From AC-32 sp963746155 (GTDB lineage: Bacteria > Actinomycetota > Thermoleophilia > Gaiellales > Gaiellaceae): a stretch of DNA of 64,000 nt. The first letter of the stretch is position 1, and each line of letters begins with the position of its first letter. Shown piece after piece: positions 1 through 8,403 of this stretch. Location: NCBI GenBank assembly GCA_963746155.1, contig CAVVAB010000012.1:1116001-1180000 (forward strand), read 5' to 3'. The position numbers and the translations under genes were made by a program. Under the pieces are notes generated by a model. It was not told where the DNA came from. It searched no databases and saw nothing but the letters and a program-made list of their open reading frames with translations.

Positions 1-1550
1 CCGTAGTGCCGCGGGTCAGCCTCGCGCTGGACGACGGTCTCGAAGAGCACGTCCGTCGTGCCGTCGACGAAGCCGATCGCGCCGAGCACGAGCAGCGCCG
101 TGGCCGCGTGGTCGACGAGGCCGAGCAGCCCGAAGAGCCCGGCCATGACGAGCAGTCCCGCGCCGATCCAGCGTCCGGCCGTCTCGCCCACGCGTGCGAG
201 GCCCACGAGTGCCTGGCCGAGCACGAGACCGGTGGCGAGCGCCGCGATCCCGAAGCCGTAGCCGCTCGCGCCGAAGTGGAACTTGTCCTCCATCAGCCGG
301 GGCAGGGTCGCGTTCGCGAGACCCGTCGCGAGCGTCGCCGCCGCGAACGAGAACACGAGCACGATCAGCCAGCGGCGCCCGAGCACGTACCGGAGCGCGC
401 CCTCGGAGCTCTCCTCCTCCCGCGGCGCCACGACCTTCCGGAACGGCGCGCGGATGAAGCCGAACAGGCAGATCGCCGCCAGGAACGTCCCCAGGTCGAC
501 CGCGAGCGCGGGAACGACGCCGATCGCCGAGACGATCAGAGCCGAGCCGAGTGCGCCGAGCGCCATCGCTCCGTCCTTGGCGATCCCGAGCCCCGCGTTC
601 GCCGAGGCGAGCTGTTCGGTCGGGAGGAGGCTGGGCAGGAGCGACGGGACGCAGGCATTGGAGACCGCGGCCAGCGCCCCGGAAGCAGCCAGAGCCATGA
701 AGACCAGCCAGTGCTCGCCGGAGGCCACGCCGGCAAGCGCGGCCGCGACCGCGAGGCCGCGCGCGAGCTCGATCCAGACGAGGAGGCGCTGCTTCGGCAG
801 CCGGTCGACCACGAAGGCCGCGATCCCGCCTCCGAGCACGGGCGGCGCGAGCCGGGCCAGGAGCAGCAGTGCCGCCTGGCCGGTCGAGCCGGTCGTCGAG
901 TAGATCCAGCCGACGAGCGCGGTGAGCGTGATCCAGTCGCCCGCGTGCGAGACGAGCTTGCCGGCCGCGAGCGCGCGGTAGTTCCGCGTCCGCAGCGGCT
1001 CGATCAGGCGGGAAGGCTCGATGACGGGCGTCGCATCCTCGCGAATCGAGACGAGGACGACGAACATGATCATCCCGACCCCGATCAGGATGTCGCCGAT
1101 CGAGAACACGTTGGCCAGAGGCAGCTCGGAGGGGAGCGCGAACACGTCGCCGAGGAAGCCGAGTCGCGACGGGCCTACGAAGACGTTCTCGTGCACGCCC
1201 GGCGAGAGTCCGTCGGCCCGGGCAGCGCTCGCCGAGACCGGCATCAGCCCGTGGTTGGCGATGATCGCCGTGGCGTTTGCCATCAGGCCGAGCAGCACCG
1301 GGACCAGGACGCGCAGGCGGAAGTTGGCCGCCGCGAACGCGAGCAGGAGCACGTAGCTCGCCACGTGCAGCCGCTCGATCGAGACCTGGTCGAACCCTTC
1401 GCCGAGCTGGCCGAAGATGATCAGCTGGAGGACGAGCGCGACCGGAACCGTCCATGCGAGCCGGAAGCGCACGTCGGCGAGCCGGCTCGGCCGACCGCCG
1501 AGAAGCATGGCGAAGATGACTCCGAGGACGAGGCTGGGGAGGAGGAACAT
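1..1550 (-). CDS. DUF5317 domain fused to MFS transporter (partial, runs off left edge)
   Basis: The minus-strand frame opens with ATG at 1548-1550 and stays open to the window edge, giving about 516 codons without the C-terminus. The first ~180 residues look like DUF5317: a hydrophobic start (MFLLPSLVLG), then GRPSRLADVRFR, ANHGLMPVS and LANVFSIGDILIGVG. After a short linker the protein continues as an MFS drug-exporter-type permease with many membrane helices (RNYRALAAGKLVSHAGDW, LLPTEQLASANAGLG). DUF5317 normally stands alone, so this is a fusion. Its ATG directly abuts the stop codon of the upstream HD-GYP-like gene, so the two are probably co-transcribed. The substrate is unknown. The family assignments come from recalled motifs, not from a search. 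Confidence 0.8.
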   Translation of the reverse strand, partial: MFLLPSLVLGVIFAMLLGGRPSRLADVRFRLAWTVPVALVLQLIIFGQLGEGFDQVSIERLHVASYVLLLAFAAANFRLRVLVPVLLGLMANATAIIANHGLMPVSASAARADGLSPGVHENVFVGPSRLGFLGDVFALPSELPLANVFSIGDILIGVGMIMFVVLVSIREDATPVIEPSRLIEPLRTRNYRALAAGKLVSHAGDWITLTALVGWIYSTTGSTGQAALLLLARLAPPVLGGGIAAFVVDRLPKQRLLVWIELARGLAVAAALAGVASGEHWLVFMALAASGALAAVSNACVPSLLPSLLPTEQLASANAGLGIAKDGAMALGALGSALIVSAIGVVPALAVDLGTFLAAICLFGFIRAPFRKVVAPREEESSEGALRYVLGRRWLIVLVFSFAAATLATGLANATLPRLMEDKFHFGASGYGFGIAALATGLVLGQALVGLARVGETAGRWIGAGLLVMAGLFGLLGLVDHAATALLVLGAIGFVDGTTDVLFETVVQREADPRHY

Positions 1551-3515
1551 CTAGGACGCCGCCCGGATCGCCGGAGGGAGCTGCTCGGGCGCGTCCGACT
1601 CGGGCTGTGCCCGCCCGGTGAACGCGGTCTCGAGCTCCTCAGCGCAGGTCTCGAGCGCCAGTGAGAGCCGTCGCGGCGGCCGGGCCCCGAGCCCGAGGAC
1701 GAGGAAGCCGGCCGTCACGTCGCCCGGCCGGAGCGCGATCGCGAGGTAGACACCGGAGCCGCCCACCTCCGAGCCAGACGCGCGGAGCACCCTTTCGCCG
1801 GCGTCGGCGTCCCGGATCAGCCAGCTCGTGAGCGCGGCTGCCCGGGGCCGCTCGCTCGTCAGGCGCCGCTCCAGCTCGACCCAGCCGAACAGCTCGTCCT
1901 CCTGCCAGCCGATCAGCGCCGACCAGCGCAGCTCCGCGGTCTCGGCGAGCCGCCGGGTGAGCGCGTCGAAGACGGCTGCCTGGGCGACCGGCGCGGCCAG
2001 GATGACGTGCAGGTTCGAGATAAGCCGCCGGGTGTGGCTGCGGTCGATCATGCGCGCGGCGATCCCCGCGACCGCCAGCGCGGCGGGGATGAGGGCGTAG
2101 ACGGGGGAAGCGCTTGCCAGAACGAGGAGCGCGCCTGTGATCCCGCCGATCGTGAGCGCCTCGGGAAGGACGTCCAGCAGCTGCTGGACAGCCACGCTCG
2201 TGCGCGGCCGTCTGCGCGCGAGCCTCCGCAGCTCGTCGCGCTCGCCGGCGCTCAGCACCGTCCGCGGATCCTCGCCGCGCTCGAGAGCGACGAACGCCTT
2301 GGCGACAGCCGGATGGAACTGTGCTCCCGCCTGGCGCTCGATCTCGGCCAGCGCGACCTCGCGCGGGAGGGCGCTCCGGTACGGGCGGTCGGTCGTCATC
2401 GCGTCGAAGCTGTCGGCGACGACCAGCAGGTGCGCAGCGAGCGGCTGATCGGCCGCGGGAATGCCGTAGTAGCCCGAGCCGTCGAACCGTTCGTGGTGGT
2501 ACTCGACCGCACGCGCCTCGTCGACGGCGAAGTCGAAGCGGCGCAGAAGCCTCGCCGAGAGCCGCGGGTGGCGGATCATCGTCGCCCACTCCTCGTCGTC
2601 GAGCTTGTCGGGCTTGGTCAGGACGGCGCGGTCGACGGCGACCTTACCGAGGTCGTGCAGTCGGCCGGCCCAGCGCAGCCGTCCGACGTAGGAGGCCGGA
2701 AAGCCGAGCGCCTGTCCCAGCCGTTCGACGTGCTCCGCGACCCGGTCCGAGTGCCTGAACGTGTACGGGTCGCGCTCGTCGACGACGTTGGCGAACGTCT
2801 CGAGCGCTCGGCCGGTCTCCGCCCGGAGGAGCGCCAGCCGCGCCTGTGCCTGGTAGACCGCGAACACGAGCGGGACGAGGAAGAGGGTCTTCCACGGGTT
2901 CGAGAGCGCGAAGAAGGAAAGTGTCGCGGCGAGCCCGGTCTCGGCCGCGCGGAGCGACAGCTCTCCGCTGCGCAGGTCGAGCAGCTCGACGCGGAGCGAT
3001 CTCGAGGCCGACAGCGCGACGATCGTGTTGACGAAGAGGATGTTGAGAATCGAGTAAACGGCGGCAAGCCCGAGGATCGCGGGCACGTCGTGCGGGAGAT
3101 TCGTCTCTCCGACCGTCCCGCCCAGCGCGACGTAGGCAAGGCCACCGCAGAACGTGGAGAGCGCGAAGACGCTCGCGTTGAACGCGACCTTGCGCGGCGG
3201 CGAGCCGCGCAGCGGGTCGACGATCAGGACGCCGAGCGTTGCGATCAGGGCTGCCGGCAGCGGCCCCAGCACGATCACGGCAGCCATCTGAATCGAGGAC
3301 GAGAAGCTGAGGCTCTGGCCGTGGGCGCCGTCGAGCCCGCCGTCCGCGTCCGGGACCTGGATCAGCTCCGTGAGCACGATCGCGGCCGCGAAGACCGCGA
3401 GGGTCGTCAGCGACGCGTCGGCGACGGCGGCGACCGCGCCGATCACGACCACCCCCGCGCCGAGGACGATCGTGGTGGCGGCGAACGCGCCCGCCCGTGA
3501 GGGGGCGCCTGTCAT
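1551..3515 (-). CDS. membrane HD-GYP-like protein with altered GYP motif
   Basis: This 654-residue protein has about six N-terminal membrane helices (residues ~10-230). An HD-GYP-type phosphodiesterase domain follows (~235-410), then two more helices and a GAF-like C-terminal region. HD-GYP domains hydrolyse cyclic-di-GMP. Visible motifs are RLHDLGKVAVD, EYHHERFDGSGYYGIP and ADSFDAMTTDRPYR. The HD and HHE metal residues are present, but the signature GYP reads GYYGIP, so activity on c-di-GMP is uncertain. A paralogue with the same arrangement lies just upstream (3721-5607). The gene follows a 27-codon leader peptide by 21 bases and is probably co-transcribed with the DUF5317-MFS gene downstream. 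Confidence 0.85.
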   Translation of the reverse strand: MTGAPSRAGAFAATTIVLGAGVVVIGAVAAVADASLTTLAVFAAAIVLTELIQVPDADGGLDGAHGQSLSFSSSIQMAAVIVLGPLPAALIATLGVLIVDPLRGSPPRKVAFNASVFALSTFCGGLAYVALGGTVGETNLPHDVPAILGLAAVYSILNILFVNTIVALSASRSLRVELLDLRSGELSLRAAETGLAATLSFFALSNPWKTLFLVPLVFAVYQAQARLALLRAETGRALETFANVVDERDPYTFRHSDRVAEHVERLGQALGFPASYVGRLRWAGRLHDLGKVAVDRAVLTKPDKLDDEEWATMIRHPRLSARLLRRFDFAVDEARAVEYHHERFDGSGYYGIPAADQPLAAHLLVVADSFDAMTTDRPYRSALPREVALAEIERQAGAQFHPAVAKAFVALERGEDPRTVLSAGERDELRRLARRRPRTSVAVQQLLDVLPEALTIGGITGALLVLASASPVYALIPAALAVAGIAARMIDRSHTRRLISNLHVILAAPVAQAAVFDALTRRLAETAELRWSALIGWQEDELFGWVELERRLTSERPRAAALTSWLIRDADAGERVLRASGSEVGGSGVYLAIALRPGDVTAGFLVLGLGARPPRRLSLALETCAEELETAFTGRAQPESDAPEQLPPAIRAAS

Positions 3516-3536
3516 GAGCTTCCTAGCCGGGCTCGC

Positions 3537-3620
3537 CTAGTGCCACTTCGTACCGGCGCCTGCCGCCAGCACGAGCGCCGCCAGGAACGCGATTCGGTAG
3601 ATCCACGTCATCCGCAGCAT
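3537..3620 (-). CDS. 27-residue hydrophobic leader peptide
   Basis: A minus-strand ORF of 27 codons starts at ATG 3618-3620 behind a perfect Shine-Dalgarno (AAGGAGG, seven bases upstream) and stops at 3537-3539. The peptide is MLRMTWIYR, then IAFLAALVLAAGAG, then TKWH: a short positive start followed by one membrane helix. Its stop lies 21 bases before the HD-GYP-like start. It could be a membrane microprotein acting with that protein or a leader that couples its translation. I recognise no family. The quality of the ribosome binding site is the main support. Confidence 0.55.
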   Translation of the reverse strand: MLRMTWIYRIAFLAALVLAAGAGTKWH

Positions 3621-3680
3621 TCGTTTTTCCTCCTTGGGAACGACCGCCCTCGGAGCTTCTGCAGAACGACCCCCTTGCGA

Positions 3681-3698
3681 ATCCCCCCTGCGGGGGAT
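3681..3698 (-). terminator. GC-rich hairpin between the two HD-GYP-like genes
   Basis: ATCCCCC and GGGGGAT form a perfect seven-pair stem around a four-base loop. The hairpin lies 22 bases after the stop of the upstream HD-GYP-like gene and about 60 bases before the leader peptide. It could end the first transcript or act as an attenuator. No U-tract follows. Confidence 0.4.
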
Positions 3699-3720
3699 CA
3701 AGACGCATAGGCGTTAGCCG

Positions 3721-5607
3721 CTAGCCGGTTGCAGCCGTCTTCGCGGGTTGCTCAGGCACTTCTGGCTGGGCGGCCAGCGCGAGCCCGATCGCATCGAGCG
3801 AGCCCGCGAGCGCGGTTCGCACCGCGCGCTGAAGCGCATGCGGCGAGTGGAGGACGAGGAAGCCGGTGAGCGCGCTGTTCTCGCGCCTGAGCGGAAGCGC
3901 CACGTAGGCGCCGTCGCCGCCGAGCTCGTGCCCGTGGGCGGTCAAGAGCTCGTCGTGAGCGTCAGCCTCGCGCAGGAGCCAGCTCATCAGCGCGCGCTCG
4001 TGGCGCGTCTCGCCGCGGGAGACCTCGACGAAACCGCCGAGACCGTCCTCGCGCCAGCCGACGAGCGCGACCCAGTCTCCCTTCGTCGCCGACTCGAGCA
4101 CGCCCGCGAGGTCCTCGAACACGAGCGAGCGGTCGTCGGCGGCCAGCGCGGTGGCGAGCGCGCGGGCGAGCCGGTTCGCGCGGAGGCGCACCCAGGCGTG
4201 GAGGACGAGCCCCGCGCACGTCACGAACGCGCCGGCGGCGGCGAGCCAGGGCTCGTCGAGCCCGACCCCGGCCAGTCCGGCGACGAGCCCGCCCAGCGCG
4301 ACGAGCTCCGGGCGCTCGCGGAGGTCGCGCGTGCGGCGAATGTCGGGGATGCGGTAGGGCAGCGCCGCGCCGCGGAGCTGTTCCTGCTCCTCGTGCGTGA
4401 GCGCCGCATAGGGATCCTCGCCGCGCTGCTGGGCGACGAAGGCCTTGGCGACGGACGGATGGAACTGCGTTCCGATGTTGCGCTCGATCTCGGCGAGCGC
4501 CTCGTCCTTCGAGAGCCCCGGGCGGTACGGGCGGTCGCTGGTCATCGCGTCGAAGCTGTCGGCGACGACGAGGAAGTGGGCGGCGAGCGGCTGGTCGCCC
4601 GGCGGGATCGCGTAGTACCCCTTGCCGTCGAAGCGCTCGCGGTGGTACTCGACCGCCCGCGCCTCGCTCGCGGAGACCTCGAAGCGGCGCAGGAGCCGCG
4701 CGGACAGCCGTGGCGCTCGCCAGACGGCGCCCCACTCGACGGGCGTCAGCTTTCCGGACTTGCCGAGCACGGCCGCGTCGACGGCGACCTTGCCGAGGTC
4801 GTGCAGGCGCGCGGCCAGACGCAGCCGGTCGATGTCGGAGTAGGGGAGCCCGAGCGCGCGGGCGAGCGAGTCGACGTGCCCGGCGACCCGCAGCGAGTGA
4901 CGATAGGTGTACGGATCGCGCTCGTCGACGATGTTCGCGAACGTCTCGAGCGCGTGCAGCGTCTCCAGCCGCGAACGGCGCACGCGGGCGTGGGCTTCGT
5001 TGACCGCGAACGCGACCGGGATGACGACGACCGCGTCCCACGGGTGGCCGATGGCGCAGAGGGCGATGACCGCACCCAGACCGGCTTCGGCGGCGGCCGC
5101 AGGGAAGTCGGGCTGGAGAACCTCGAGGTCGCCGACGACCTGCAGCAGGCCGCGCGAGACGATCAGGTACGCGACCGCGAGCAGCGTCAGCGGCACGAGG
5201 TCGTCAGGGAACGAGAGCTCTCCGGGAGTTCCGCCGCCGAGGACGAACGCGTACCCGGCCGCCAGAGCCGCGAGGGCGAACGCCGAAGCCTGGAAGAGGG
5301 CCAGGCGCCACGGCCCGCGCACGAGCCGTGCCAGCAGCGCAGCCGCGCCCGCGACGAGCGCGCCGCGCCAGGGCCCGAGCACGATCACCGCAGCGATGTC
5401 CACTCCGGAGGCGACCCGGAACACGCCCGGGCCGACCGGCGCCCGCACACGCCCGCCCTCGGGCTCCTCCAGCAGCTCGGCCGCGAGCGCGGCAGCGCCG
5501 AGCAGCGCCAGGGCCGTCAGCGGCTTGCCGACGGCCGCGTAGGCGCCGGCCACGGCCACGCCGAGGCCGGCCGCGATGGTCGCGTAGGCGAGGACTGAGA
5601 GTCGCAC
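3721..5607 (-). CDS. membrane HD-GYP-like protein, paralogue with degenerate motif
   Basis: The protein has 628 residues from a GTG start at 5605-5607. The frame stays open further upstream but would run antisense through the RNase J gene, so the GTG before the first membrane helix (VRLSVLAYATIAAGLGVAV) is chosen. It has the same plan as its neighbour: N-terminal membrane helices, HD domain (RLHDLGKVAVD), phosphodiesterase core, two helices and a C-terminal sensor-like part. The signature reads EYHRERFDGKGYYAIP, so the HHE histidine pair has become HR and GYP has become GYY. This suggests a weaker or non-catalytic paralogue, possibly a c-di-GMP receptor. It diverges from the RNase J gene across 66 bases. 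Confidence 0.82.
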   Translation of the reverse strand: MRLSVLAYATIAAGLGVAVAGAYAAVGKPLTALALLGAAALAAELLEEPEGGRVRAPVGPGVFRVASGVDIAAVIVLGPWRGALVAGAAALLARLVRGPWRLALFQASAFALAALAAGYAFVLGGGTPGELSFPDDLVPLTLLAVAYLIVSRGLLQVVGDLEVLQPDFPAAAAEAGLGAVIALCAIGHPWDAVVVIPVAFAVNEAHARVRRSRLETLHALETFANIVDERDPYTYRHSLRVAGHVDSLARALGLPYSDIDRLRLAARLHDLGKVAVDAAVLGKSGKLTPVEWGAVWRAPRLSARLLRRFEVSASEARAVEYHRERFDGKGYYAIPPGDQPLAAHFLVVADSFDAMTSDRPYRPGLSKDEALAEIERNIGTQFHPSVAKAFVAQQRGEDPYAALTHEEQEQLRGAALPYRIPDIRRTRDLRERPELVALGGLVAGLAGVGLDEPWLAAAGAFVTCAGLVLHAWVRLRANRLARALATALAADDRSLVFEDLAGVLESATKGDWVALVGWREDGLGGFVEVSRGETRHERALMSWLLREADAHDELLTAHGHELGGDGAYVALPLRRENSALTGFLVLHSPHALQRAVRTALAGSLDAIGLALAAQPEVPEQPAKTAATG

Positions 5608-5673
5608 GGACGATCTATCGGATACGCCGTCCCCGTCGCTTAGCCTGCTCCCCGAACGATCTAGACTGCTGCG

Positions 5674-7332
5674 ATGCCGGAAAGCACGCGGATCATCCCG
5701 CTCGGAGGCCTCGGCGAGGTCGGCAAGAACATGACGGTCGTCGAGGCGGGGGACGACGCCCTGGTGATCGACGCGGGGCTCGCGTTCCCGCGGGACGAGC
5801 ACCTCGGCGTCGACCTGATCCTCCCCGACTTCTCCTACCTCCGCGATCGGGAACGGCCGATTCGCGCGGTGCTGCTGACACACGCGCACGAGGACCACGT
5901 CGGCGGGCTTCCGTATCTCCTGCGCGAGTGCCGCGTGGAGGAGATCTGGGCGACGCGCCTGACGATGGGGTTGATCAAGTCGAAGCTCGACGAGCACGGC
6001 CTGCTCCGCGCGGCCGAGCTCAGGGAGGTCGATCCCGAAGCCGGGCCGGTCGAGATCGGACAGTGCACGGTGGAGTTCATCCGGGTCGCGCACTCGATCC
6101 CGGACGCGGTCGCGATCGTGCTCGACACCCCGGGCGGCCGCATCCTGCACACGGGCGACTACAAGCTCGACCACACGCCGGTCGACGGGCTTCGCACCGA
6201 CGTCGGCCGCCTCGCCGAGACCGGCAACCGCGGTGTCGACCTCTTCCTGGGCGACTCGACGAACGCGGAGCGCCCGGGCGTGACCGGCTCGGAGCGGCTC
6301 GTCGGCGAGGCCTTCCACCAGCTCATCCCGCCCCGCACTGGGCGGATCCTGGTGGCGTCGTTCGCCTCGAACATCCACCGCATGCAGCAGGCCGTGGACG
6401 TCGCCGTCGAGGTGGGACGGAAGGTGTGCGTGGTCGGCCGCTCGATGCGCAAGAACGTGAACATCGCGCGCAACCTCGGCTACATGGAGGTTCCGGAGGA
6501 CGCCTTGATCCGCCCGAACCAGCTCGACGAGTACGCGCCAGGCGAGGTGCTGATCCTCTGCACCGGCAGCCAGGGCGAGCCGCTCTCGGCGCTCGTGCGG
6601 ATCGCCTACAACGACCACGCGGCCATTCGTGTCGAGGCCGGCGACACGGTGATCATCTCCGCCAAGCCCGTGCCCGGGAACGAGCTGCGCGTGCACGACG
6701 CGATCAACCAGCTCGCGCGCTCCGGCGCGGAGGTGCTCCACCAGGAGATCGCCCCGGTACACGTCTCCGGCCACGGTCATGCGGAGGAGCTGCGAACGAT
6801 GCTCGGGCTCGTCCGCCCGCGGTGGGTCATGCCCGTCCACGGCGAGTTCCGCATGCTGGCCGCCCACGCGCGGCTCGCGGTCGAGGGCGGCATTCCCGAG
6901 GACCGGATCGTGCTCGCAGAGAACGGCTCGGTCGTCGAGCTGGACGAGAACGGGGCACGGATCGTCGACCACGTCGCCGCGGGCGTGACGTTCGTCGACG
7001 GGCTCGGAGTGGGCGACGTCCAGGACGTCGCGCTGCGGGACAGGCGCCACCTCTCCGAGGACGGCGTGCTGATCGTGGTTGCGACCCTGACGAGCGCGAA
7101 CGGCTCCGTCGCCGGCTCTCCCGAGCTGATCGCGCGTGGGTTCGCGGAGCCCGACGACCCGCTCCTCGAGGAGATGCGCCAGGAGGCCGAGCAGGTCCTC
7201 GCCGACCTTCTCGACCAGAACATGACCGAGATCAAGCTTCTCCAGGAACACCTGCACGACGGCCTCGGCCAGCTGATCTACGACCGGACAGGTCGACGGC
7301 CGATGATTCTTCCTGTAGTTGTGGAGGTATGA
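5674..7332 (+). CDS. rnj: ribonuclease J
   Basis: A 552-residue metallo-beta-lactamase/beta-CASP nuclease that matures and degrades RNA (5'-3' exonuclease and endonuclease). Visible features are the metal motif THAHEDHVGG (~residues 69-78), HTGDYKLDHTP, the beta-CASP stretch GRSMRKNVNIARNLGY, the motif VSGHGHAEEL and the VHGEFRMLAAHA helix. Length and order fit bacterial RNase J. The C-terminal domain (NMTEIKLLQEHLHDGLGQ) is present. The gene starts a co-directional run and its TGA overlaps the next ATG by four bases. RNase Y is also encoded in this window (20568-22100), so the organism carries both decay nucleases. Confidence 0.95.
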   Translation: MPESTRIIPLGGLGEVGKNMTVVEAGDDALVIDAGLAFPRDEHLGVDLILPDFSYLRDRERPIRAVLLTHAHEDHVGGLPYLLRECRVEEIWATRLTMGLIKSKLDEHGLLRAAELREVDPEAGPVEIGQCTVEFIRVAHSIPDAVAIVLDTPGGRILHTGDYKLDHTPVDGLRTDVGRLAETGNRGVDLFLGDSTNAERPGVTGSERLVGEAFHQLIPPRTGRILVASFASNIHRMQQAVDVAVEVGRKVCVVGRSMRKNVNIARNLGYMEVPEDALIRPNQLDEYAPGEVLILCTGSQGEPLSALVRIAYNDHAAIRVEAGDTVIISAKPVPGNELRVHDAINQLARSGAEVLHQEIAPVHVSGHGHAEELRTMLGLVRPRWVMPVHGEFRMLAAHARLAVEGGIPEDRIVLAENGSVVELDENGARIVDHVAAGVTFVDGLGVGDVQDVALRDRRHLSEDGVLIVVATLTSANGSVAGSPELIARGFAEPDDPLLEEMRQEAEQVLADLLDQNMTEIKLLQEHLHDGLGQLIYDRTGRRPMILPVVVEV

Positions 7333-7883
7333 GCACTCTCAGGACGAGGAAGACGTGGGCCGACGTGCTCGTCGACAACGCGGGGGAGCAGGAGACCGCG
7401 ACCAGGCTGATCAGGCAGCTCGGCGCCTGCGAGGTCGCGGCGCTCGCGTTCTGCCGCCTGCTCGAGCGCTGGGCCCGCGGCGACGCCGCCCCGTCGACCC
7501 CTGGAGGCCGCCAGGCCGCGCTGCGCAGGGCCGCCGAGCGGATCGAGACGGCGCTGGCGGGCCTCGAGCAGCCGCTCGGCCGCTACCTGCTCGAGCTCGA
7601 GCCCGAGCGCGCCGAGGGCCGTTCCTGGTACGGAGCTCCGGGCGCCGCCGAGCTGCTCGAGTGGGAGCCGGTGCTCGAGCGGGCCGGAGTCCACGTGTCC
7701 TCGATGCGCGTCACGCAGGCGTACCTCGAGCTCGCAGTCTTCCTGCGCGCGCTGGCCGGGCTTGGCGACGCGGCCCGGATCCGAACTGCTCCGGACCGCT
7801 CCGCGCTCTGGGCCGGGCTCTTCGACCTCCGTGAGAACCTCCTCGGCCGCGCGGTCGAGGATCTCCGCGCGATCGCCGCCTGA
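7329..7883 (+). CDS. hypothetical protein, alpha-helical
   Basis: A 184-residue soluble protein whose ATG overlaps the RNase J stop (ATGA), so translation is probably coupled. The sequence is Ala/Leu/Arg/Glu rich and predicted helical, with conserved-looking blocks RKTWADVLVDNAGEQETA, GRSWYGAPGAAELLEWEP and VSSMRVTQAYLELA. It has no membrane segments, signal peptide or cysteine cluster, and I do not recognise the family. Position suggests a role linked to RNase J or simply shared expression. Confidence 0.75.
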   Translation: MSTLRTRKTWADVLVDNAGEQETATRLIRQLGACEVAALAFCRLLERWARGDAAPSTPGGRQAALRRAAERIETALAGLEQPLGRYLLELEPERAEGRSWYGAPGAAELLEWEPVLERAGVHVSSMRVTQAYLELAVFLRALAGLGDAARIRTAPDRSALWAGLFDLRENLLGRAVEDLRAIAA

Positions 7884-7917
7884 CTCCGCCTGGGTCGCTC
7901 GTTAGGCTAGAGGGCGA

Positions 7918-8307
7918 ATGCCGGTCTACCTGATCCCGGTCGTCATCCTGGTCGTTCTCATCGTCCTGCTCGTCGTGCTGAACGTCCTCGCGCGGGTCAA
8001 GGGCGGCCGCTACGTGCGCCCGATCGCGCGCGGGATGATGAAGGTGCCCTTCGTCGGCAACCAGCTGAAGAAGGCCTCGAAGGCGAGCCTCGAGCGGCAG
8101 AACCCGGAGCTCGCGAGCGCCGTGGCCAAGCTCGAGCGATCGGGCGCGACACGCGACCCGATGAAAGCCCAGCAGGCTCTCTCCCGCCTCACCGCGGCGG
8201 AGCGGCAAGCGTGGCTCGAGGCGGCCGGCGAGCAGGGAGCGACGCCGGAGCCGATGAACCGCGCCCAGCGGCGCGCGGCCGAGAAGCTCAAGAAACAACG
8301 CGGGTAG
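7918..8307 (+). CDS. small single-helix membrane protein
   Basis: A 129-residue protein with one N-terminal membrane helix (residues ~3-25, MPVYLIPVVILVVLIVLLVV). A basic soluble domain follows, containing KVPFVGNQLKKASKASLERQ and the C-terminal NRAQRRAAEKLKKQRG. It starts 34 bases after the preceding gene. The topology suggests a membrane-anchored cytoplasmic tail. The family is not recognised. Confidence 0.75.
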   Translation: MPVYLIPVVILVVLIVLLVVLNVLARVKGGRYVRPIARGMMKVPFVGNQLKKASKASLERQNPELASAVAKLERSGATRDPMKAQQALSRLTAAERQAWLEAAGEQGATPEPMNRAQRRAAEKLKKQRG

Positions 8308-8319
8308 AGACGGCCACGC

Positions 8320-8364
8320 CGGCAAAGCCGGCATAGCCTCTGGTCGGCATCGCAAGCGACGCCT
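8320..8364 (+). repeat. dispersed palindromic repeat, copy 1
   Basis: The block CGGCAAAGCCGGC (8320-8332, itself palindromic) is followed after 12 bases by CGGCATCGCAAGCGACGCCT (8345-8364), which can fold on itself. Both blocks recur in the same order, inverted, at 37922-37965 with a slightly different spacer. Both copies are intergenic. They resemble REP-type elements. The rest of this gap (to 8403) holds another hairpin, GGCCTG/CAGGCC. Confidence 0.6.
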
Positions 8365-8403
8365 TAGAGGTCTTACGTCAGGCCTGTCGAAGCAGGCCCG
8401 ACG

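Noticed and set aside
6..1664. Long plus-strand open frame rich in Arg/Glu/Asp
   Set aside because: It is antisense to the DUF5317-MFS gene, whose minus-strand frame gives clear membrane helices and family motifs. Such mirror frames are common in high-GC DNA.
3621..3720. Possible c-di-GMP riboswitch before the HD-GYP-like operon
   Set aside because: The conserved GEMM core motifs are absent; only a GC hairpin and a ribosome site are visible.
5608..7257. Upstream extension of the minus-strand HD-GYP-like frame
   Set aside because: The frame runs open through the RNase J gene on the other strand. RNase J motifs are unambiguous, and a GTG just before the first membrane helix gives a natural start.
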